Assembly: GCA_045106435.1 (NCBI GenBank)
Contig: JBGCEN010000086.1
Span: forward strand, 1-9,669
From: JBCCIM01 sp045106435
GTDB taxonomy: Bacteria > Bacteroidota > Rhodothermia > Rhodothermales > JAHQVL01
Length of the DNA: 9,669 nucleotides
Direction of reading: 5' to 3'
Under the pieces are notes generated by a model. That model saw only the letters and a program-made list of their open reading frames with translations. It was not told the DNA's origin and searched no databases. A program made the translations under genes and the position numbers. The stretch's first letter is position 1. Each line of letters begins with the position of its first letter. This document shows, piece by piece, positions 5,709-9,669 of this stretch.

Positions 5709-8146
5709 AAACGTATCCTGAATCTGTAGAAGAGAAATTAGGCTTTGACGTACTCCGTACCCGGCTGGCCAGCTTTATGCTGAGCCGGATGGGAGGGGAA
5801 CGTCTCGCGGCGTTAAAGCCCTCTTCTGATCCCGAAGAGATTCGGGAGGCCCTGAGTCAGGTTTCTGCATTTCAGGATGTATTTCGTTTTGACGACTCCC
5901 TTCCTTTATATGGTGTGGATGACGTAAGGCCACATCTTAAGTCGCTGGTGCCGCACGGCTCTACTACAGAGCCGGAGGTGCTGCTCCAAGTATTGCGATT
6001 GCTGGAGATGCTAAGAAACTTACGCAGTTTTTTTGCTGATCGTCGCGAACAATATCCCAGTCTCTTTGGACCGATTAGCGCCATCGTGCCGCTGCCGGCG
6101 CTTGAGAAACGCATGGCAGCCATCGTGGAAGATGACGGCACAATCAAAGACTCAGCTTCTCCTGAGTTACGCCGGCTTCGAAAAAAACGTATTTCGGTTC
6201 AATCTCGTTTACGATCCAGCTTGTTGAGCGAGTTGCACAAGTCTATGGGAGAAGGCTTTACTACGGAAGCGCAGCCCACGATGCGGAGTGGCCGCATGGT
6301 CATTCCTGTCCGGGCTGAAGCCAAAAGGAAAGTCAAAGGATTTGTGCATGATGTGTCTGCAACCGGCCAGACAGTATACATTGAGCCGGCAAACTGTCTT
6401 GAACTGAACAATGAGATCCGTTCTGTAGAAGCAGAAGAGCATCATGAAGTAAGGCGCATTCTGATCGAAATTGCCGGGCAAATCAGGCAACACCTTCACG
6501 AAATAAACGAAGGGTTGTCTGTTTTTGGTTTTGTAGATCTGGTACAGGCCAAAGCCAGGCTTGCCAACGAGCTTGACGCTTTTGCAACCAAAATCTCTGA
6601 CGACGGACAAATCGATATTCGTGATGGGCGCAATCCTGTGCTGCATTTGCATCTCATGATGCAAAGCAAGTCGGAAACGGATTTGCGCCAACTGGTGCCG
6701 TTGAACTTGACACTCGGAAAGGATGCCTTTACGCTCATCTTAACGGGGCCTAATGCCGGCGGGAAAACGGTGGCGATGAAGACGGTTGGACTTTTTGCAT
6801 TGATGTTGGCGTACGGCTTGCCGCTGCCGGCAGATGAATTGTCCACCTTTTCTGTGTTTGAGCAACTAGTGGTTGATTTAGGCGATGAGCAATCGATCGA
6901 GAATGATCTGTCTACCTTCAGTTCGCACGTGGCGAATTTGAAGAAAATGACAACGACGGCCAATGCTTCAACGCTTGTATTAATCGATGAAGCCGGCACG
7001 GGTACTGATCCGGCTGAAGGTGCTGCCCTGGCGCAAGTTGTTTTTGAAACCCTTACCGATAAAAAAGCCAAAACCATAGCAACCACGCATCATGGATCCC
7101 TCAAGGTGTTTGCGCACAACACAGATTTTGTGGAAAACGGGTCCATGCAGTTTGATCAGGAGTCGCTGAGGCCGACCTATAAATTGCTGATGGGCATTCC
7201 CGGTTCGTCTTATGCTTTTGAAATTGCCTCCCGGATGGGATTAAGCCCGGCTATACTCGAAAAAGCACGTGCGCTTATTGGAAGTCAGGCATCCCGTATG
7301 GAAGATTTATTGACAAGTCTTGAGTCACGGAATTTTTCGCTCGAAGCCAGACTGCATGAAGCGGAATCTGCCCTGTCAGAAGCAAAGAGAGAACGCGCCA
7401 AATACAAAGAACTGTTTGATACCCTGGAGGCCCAGCGAGAGGATATCAAAGGTAAAGCATTAGCCGAAGCTGAGGCGGTTGTTCAAAATGCAAATGCGCA
7501 GATTGAACGGACCATTCGCGAGATCAAAGAAAGCCAGGCGGCCAAGCAAGCAACAAAAGAAGCACGTTCGGGGCTGGAATCGTTTAAGCAGGAATTGAAC
7601 CAGCAGAAAAAAACAACGGTTCGAAAACAGCAAAAACGAAAGAAGAAGAGCACTCCAGTCAACGTACGGGAAGAACGCCGGCCGCAAGAACCGTTGCAGG
7701 TGGGCGATCAGGTAATTCTGGATGGTGGCCAGACCACAGCGGAGTTGATGGAAATGTCGGGCAAAGATGCCGTGATTATGGCCGGCTCGATGCACATGCG
7801 GGTAAAAGTAAACAGGTTGACCAAAGTTGCCGGCCCGCGCAAACAGAAAGTTGTGGTTAGCCAGATCAAGGCTGCCAACGATGATGGCTTGAGTGTAATG
7901 CAGGCGCAGCAACGGATAGATTTGCGGGGCAAAAGAGTTGAAGGTGCTTTGTCTGAAGTTACCCGCCTTGTAGACAATGCGTTAACGACCAATTTGTCGC
8001 GCGTTGAAATTGTACATGGTAAAGGTACCGGCGCTTTGAGATTGGCAATACACGAGTATCTATCGGGCAGCCCGGACATTGAGAAATTTGAAGACGCCCC
8101 ATGGGAAGAAGGCGGGCCGGGTGTTACGTATGCCTATCTGAAGTAG
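5705..8146 (+). CDS. mutS2: MutS2 (RqcU-type) DNA/ribosome-associated ATPase with Smr domain
   Basis: An 813-residue protein, slightly longer than the usual 780-800. The core/clamp region spans about 1-320. The ABC-type ATPase follows, with Walker A GPNAGGKT at 348-355, a downstream ENDLSTFSSHVANL segment (signature-like helix) and Walker B LVLIDEAGTGTD with Asp428 and Glu429. A charged coiled-coil runs from about 530 to 640. A lysine-rich linker leads to a small beta domain (PLQVGDQV, from 663). The C-terminal Smr nuclease domain has IDLRG (738-742) and HGKGTGALR (771-779). It lacks the mismatch-recognition domain of MutS. In other bacteria MutS2 suppresses homologous recombination and, in Bacillus, rescues collided ribosomes. 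It starts inside the end of the nucleotidyltransferase gene (4-nt overlap). The C-terminus (GVTYAYLK) looks natural for the family. The final codons are duplicated downstream as non-coding DNA. Confidence 0.97.
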   Translation: MKTYPESVEEKLGFDVLRTRLASFMLSRMGGERLAALKPSSDPEEIREALSQVSAFQDVFRFDDSLPLYGVDDVRPHLKSLVPHGSTTEPEVLLQVLRLLEMLRNLRSFFADRREQYPSLFGPISAIVPLPALEKRMAAIVEDDGTIKDSASPELRRLRKKRISVQSRLRSSLLSELHKSMGEGFTTEAQPTMRSGRMVIPVRAEAKRKVKGFVHDVSATGQTVYIEPANCLELNNEIRSVEAEEHHEVRRILIEIAGQIRQHLHEINEGLSVFGFVDLVQAKARLANELDAFATKISDDGQIDIRDGRNPVLHLHLMMQSKSETDLRQLVPLNLTLGKDAFTLILTGPNAGGKTVAMKTVGLFALMLAYGLPLPADELSTFSVFEQLVVDLGDEQSIENDLSTFSSHVANLKKMTTTANASTLVLIDEAGTGTDPAEGAALAQVVFETLTDKKAKTIATTHHGSLKVFAHNTDFVENGSMQFDQESLRPTYKLLMGIPGSSYAFEIASRMGLSPAILEKARALIGSQASRMEDLLTSLESRNFSLEARLHEAESALSEAKRERAKYKELFDTLEAQREDIKGKALAEAEAVVQNANAQIERTIREIKESQAAKQATKEARSGLESFKQELNQQKKTTVRKQQKRKKKSTPVNVREERRPQEPLQVGDQVILDGGQTTAELMEMSGKDAVIMAGSMHMRVKVNRLTKVAGPRKQKVVVSQIKAANDDGLSVMQAQQRIDLRGKRVEGALSEVTRLVDNALTTNLSRVEIVHGKGTGALRLAIHEYLSGSPDIEKFEDAPWEEGGPGVTYAYLK

Positions 8147-8160
8147 CGCGGTTTTGAATA

Positions 8161-8298
8161 ATGAACACCGAACAAGGAATGTCCAACACCGAAGGAATCA
8201 AAGAAACTTCAACATTGGAAATTCCTTGTTGGATATTCGATATTCAAGACTTTGTCAAACAGACAAAGTCGATCAGGGAGTTACGTATGCCTATCTGA
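8161..8298 (+). CDS. Small open frame inside repeat copy 1 (doubtful gene)
   Basis: An ATG at 8161 opens a 45-codon frame that begins MNTEQGMSNTEG and contains STLEIPCWIFDIQDFV at residues 17-32. It ends inside the second copy's duplicated mutS2 tail. No good ribosome site precedes it. It is noted because the same frame is readable in the remote copy at the left edge of the window (minus strand, STLDIP, stop, SVFDIRDFV). That may mean the repeat descends from coding sequence, or simply that the repeat is well conserved. Copy 2 does not keep the frame from its equivalent ATG at 8318. I think it is more likely non-coding repeat than a gene. Confidence 0.15.
   Translation: MNTEQGMSNTEGIKETSTLEIPCWIFDIQDFVKQTKSIRELRMPI
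8248..8270. repeat. 9-bp hairpin ending repeat copy 1
   Basis: GACTTTGTC (8248-8256) and GACAAAGTC (8262-8270) are perfect arms around the loop AAACA. The stem is the same as at 22-45 with another loop. There is no T-run after it on either strand. Confidence 0.7.
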
Positions 8299-8457
8299 AG
8301 TAGCGCGGTTTTGAATAATGAACACCGAACAAGGAATATCGAACACCGAGGGATTGAAGAACAGGAGTCTCAATACCTTGATGAATTCAACTCTGTTTAC
8401 ATCATTCCCGAAGACGCTTCAACATTGGAAATTCCTTGTTGGATATTCGATATTCAA

Positions 8458-8480
8458 GACTTTGTCAAACAGACAAAGTC
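8458..8480. repeat. 9-bp hairpin ending repeat copy 2, at the nitroreductase stop
   Basis: This is an exact copy of the hairpin at 8248-8270, with arms at 8458-8466 and 8472-8480. Read on the minus strand it begins 3 nt after the nitroreductase stop codon (8485-8483). It could therefore protect or end that transcript, although no T-run follows. Confidence 0.7.
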
Positions 8481-8482
8481 GA

Positions 8483-9088
8483 TCAGGGTAATTCGCGCAC
8501 AATCGATCCAACAGGCTTCCTTGTTTTCTCAGGCACATCTGCCGGATAGCCGCACCACAGCAGGCCTACCACTTCCTCTCGCGCTGCATCAATCGCAAGC
8601 AAATCAAGAAACTCAGGCGACTGGGTAGATTTTGAAGTAGACCATTTCATGCCGATGCCTTCGCTCCATAGATAGAGCGACATGTTGTGAATGGCGCAGC
8701 ATGTCGATGCGTAATCTTCTTTTTCTCGGCAGGGATCGCCGGCTTTTTTGTACGTGGCAACAACCATGGATGGTACCGCAAGCCATTGCGCCAATTTTGC
8801 CTTGGCAACCTCCGGCCCTTTTCGCTCGGCAACAATGCGGGCGTTTAAATGGGCAATGGCTTCTTTGGTCTCATTGCCGATCAGATAAAAACGCCAGGGC
8901 TCTGTAAGCTTGTGATTGGGCGCCCATCGTGCCACATCTATGGATTTAAGAAAAATCTCTTTTGATGGCACCGCAGGCAAAAATTTGTGAATCGTCCTCC
9001 GCGATACAATAATTTGCTCTAACCCGGCTGTGTGGGTTTCAATCGGGGCATCTAATTCTACGGGGGCGATCTTCACAGGCTTATCCAT
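8483..9088 (-). CDS. Nitroreductase-family FMN oxidoreductase, YdjA-like
   Basis: A 201-residue enzyme of the compact nitroreductase type, expected to bind FMN as a homodimer and use NAD(P)H to reduce nitro or quinone compounds. The physiological substrate is unknown for this subgroup. Visible landmarks are SRRTIHKF (29-36, Arg30-Arg31 near FMN phosphate), ARWAPNHKLTEPWRFYLI (53-70, the YdjA-type segment, compare APDHKxxxPWxF), the central helix CCAIHNMSLYLWSEGIGMKWST (130-151) and VGLLWCGYPAD (174-184) before the C-terminal basic tail. The first 20 residues are an extra leader that may be disordered. The ATG at 9088 has no strong ribosome site; GG lies immediately before it. The last codon (Pro201) and stop fall within the repeat at 8417-8488, so the original end may have been replaced. 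The gene converges on mutS2 and appears monocistronic. Confidence 0.92.
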   Translation of the reverse strand: MDKPVKIAPVELDAPIETHTAGLEQIIVSRRTIHKFLPAVPSKEIFLKSIDVARWAPNHKLTEPWRFYLIGNETKEAIAHLNARIVAERKGPEVAKAKLAQWLAVPSMVVATYKKAGDPCREKEDYASTCCAIHNMSLYLWSEGIGMKWSTSKSTQSPEFLDLLAIDAAREEVVGLLWCGYPADVPEKTRKPVGSIVRELP

Positions 9089-9102
9089 CCAGGTACTACG
9101 TT

Positions 9103-9125
9103 TTATTTAGATTGGTTCTAAATAA
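9103..9125. promoter_or_regulatory. 9-bp inverted repeat in the nitroreductase leader (possible operator)
   Basis: TTATTTAGA (9103-9111) and TCTAAATAA (9117-9125) are perfect arms around TTGGT. The repeat ends 14 nt before the start codon and covers the predicted transcription start of the promoter at 9131-9161. An A+T-rich palindrome at that place would suit a repressor site. As RNA it would be a weak 5' hairpin. Confidence 0.4.
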
Positions 9126-9130
9126 TGAAT

Positions 9131-9161
9131 CAAATATAGTTCCAATTTTTGCCCATTCAAG
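9131..9161 (-). promoter_or_regulatory. Bacteroidota-type promoter for the nitroreductase
   Basis: On the minus strand, TATATTTG (9138-9131) matches the -7 consensus TAnnTTTG of Bacteroidota. CTTG (9161-9158) lies 19 nt upstream of it, fitting the -33 TTG box and its usual 19-21 nt spacing. The transcription start would fall near 9124, about 36 nt before the start codon. This is a pattern match only. Confidence 0.45.
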
Positions 9162-9423
9162 TCAAGAGATCTTGATATGATCGAATGAAAGCTCAAAAAA
9201 CACTGCATTATTGGACATTCCTTGTTGGGGGTTTGTCATTCACAAGAGTCTAGGTACACACAAACACTTCTAAAACGCTACGTTCAGGCATTTCTTAGAC
9301 GATTGCGCTTTGCAAAGATACTTCGCTTTGCTCAGCATGACATGACTGGATACTTGTGCTTGTACTTAGGGTGTGTAGACTTTATTTGCAAAGTCGTGTA
9401 GGTTTTTGACAGGAAGAAGGTAA
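9162..9423. other. Intergenic region with decayed repeat fragments
   Basis: No gene is supported here. ATTGGACATTCCTTGTTGG (9210-9228) is a relic of the right arm of the repeat at 8213-8232, in the same orientation. GACTTT (9378-9383) and AAAGTC (9390-9395) look like a degraded version of the GACTTTGTC hairpin. CGCTTTGC occurs at 9306-9313 and again at 9324-9331, 18 nt apart. CTTCGCTTTGCTCAGCATGA (9321-9340) resembles a short motif I recall from intergenic DNA of many environmental bacteria; that is memory, not a search. Confidence 0.45.
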
Positions 9424-9455
9424 GGGGGGAAGCATTCTCTCATAATCTTCCTGTC
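9408..9455. repeat. 10-bp inverted repeat with 28-nt spacer
   Basis: GACAGGAAGA (9408-9417) and TCTTCCTGTC (9446-9455) are exact reverse complements. The spacer contains GGGGGGA. No adjacent gene explains it. It could be an operator pair, a stem in an unrecognised RNA, or the end of a small element. Confidence 0.4.
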
Positions 9456-9669
9456 ATCGCTTCTCCCTATTAATTCACATCCGACAGCATCAACTTGTCA
9501 GGTTAGGTACCTCGCGGTTAGCACGTTGAGCCGGCTGGAAAGCACTGCTGGAATTCATTTCACGGGAATTTGCATATTGGCGTGCAACAGTCCATCGAAT
9601 GTTGGAGTAGACCGTCGATTACCACCGGGCGAAAACAAGCTTTGTTTGATAGCTAAAACCATTCGCCAC
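9424..9669 (+). other. Unresolved open frame running off the right edge
   Basis: After a TAA at 9421 the plus strand stays open for 82 codons to the window end, without any ATG; a start would have to be TTG, ATA or similar. The translation has the segment LPPGENKLCLIAKTIR near its end. The minus strand is also open here, from the edge to a stop at 9555-9557, with NRRSTPTFDGLLHANM inside. I recognise neither. Since both strands are open, codon evidence does not decide, and the stretch may be non-coding, a structured RNA or a gene remnant. Confidence 0.2.

Larger units (their letters stand above)
8123..8488. repeat. Tandemly duplicated hairpin-rich repeat between mutS2 and the nitroreductase
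   Basis: There are two head-to-tail copies. The first 58 nt are identical at 8123-8180 and 8280-8337 (offset 157). The last 72 nt are identical at 8207-8278 and 8417-8488 (offset 210). The middles differ: 26 nt in copy 1 (8181-8206) and 79 nt in copy 2 (8338-8416). The identical 5' block includes the last seven codons and stop of mutS2, so a dead mutS2 tail lies at 8280-8303. Inside each copy the left part (AACAAGGAAT at 8171-8180) is the inverted partner of the right part (ATTCCTTGTT at 8221-8230). The wider arms match at 19 of 24 positions in copy 1. Each copy ends in a 9-bp hairpin. The segment separates two convergent genes and may serve as a shared transcription end. Its last bases supply the nitroreductase stop codon. 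Confidence 0.92.

Noticed and set aside
8123..8488. CRISPR array
   Set aside because: There are only two long copies, with no regular short repeats and no unique spacers of constant length, and no cas genes are nearby.
8311..8628. 105-codon plus-strand frame across repeat copy 2 and the nitroreductase
   Set aside because: It starts inside the repeat and its second half is the antisense of the well-supported nitroreductase.
9301..9669. tRNA, rRNA or known riboswitch near the right edge
   Set aside because: I found no cloverleaf, TPsiC-like arm or riboswitch core that I recognise on either strand.

Overview
The window reads as bacterial chromosome of moderate G+C content. It probably comes from the Bacteroidota/Rhodothermota side of the tree. 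The clues are a full-length MutS2, a glycine-zipper OmpA-type lipoprotein, a secreted TPR protein, and one promoter that fits the Bacteroidota -33/-7 pattern (TTG-N19-TATATTTG). The lineage call is an inference without any database search. The genes are housekeeping and envelope genes, with no phage, CRISPR, toxin or defence module. What is unusual lies between the genes.

Layout, left to right. Positions 1-250 hold a gene-free patch built from a dispersed repeat. Positions 257-2173 are a two-gene minus-strand operon: a left-handed beta-helix acyltransferase followed 18 nt later by a DegT-type PLP sugar aminotransferase. The pair resembles the acyltransferase/aminotransferase steps of acetamido-sugar synthesis for surface polysaccharide. 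After a non-coding stretch and a textbook intrinsic terminator (2475-2513) come two more minus-strand envelope genes: an exported TPR protein (2542-3414) and an OmpA-domain lipoprotein (3649-4335). A divergent control region (4336-4700) carries a perfect 10-bp inverted repeat. It leads into a plus-strand pair: a sugar-phosphate nucleotidyltransferase whose stop overlaps the start of mutS2 by 4 nt. mutS2 converges on a YdjA-like nitroreductase (8483-9088, minus). The right end (9089-9669) holds the nitroreductase promoter, repeat relics and an undecided open frame that leaves the window.

Most notable is the mutS2/nitroreductase junction. The spacer there is occupied by a hairpin-rich repeat that has been tandemly duplicated. 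The duplication took the last codons of mutS2 with it, and the far end of the repeat supplies the nitroreductase stop codon. Related sequence recurs at the left edge of the window in opposite orientation and, decayed, near 9210. The palindrome GCCGGC is also about tenfold more frequent than chance and falls almost only inside genes. No new enzymatic or defence system could be supported. The repeat family is the best candidate for something under-described.
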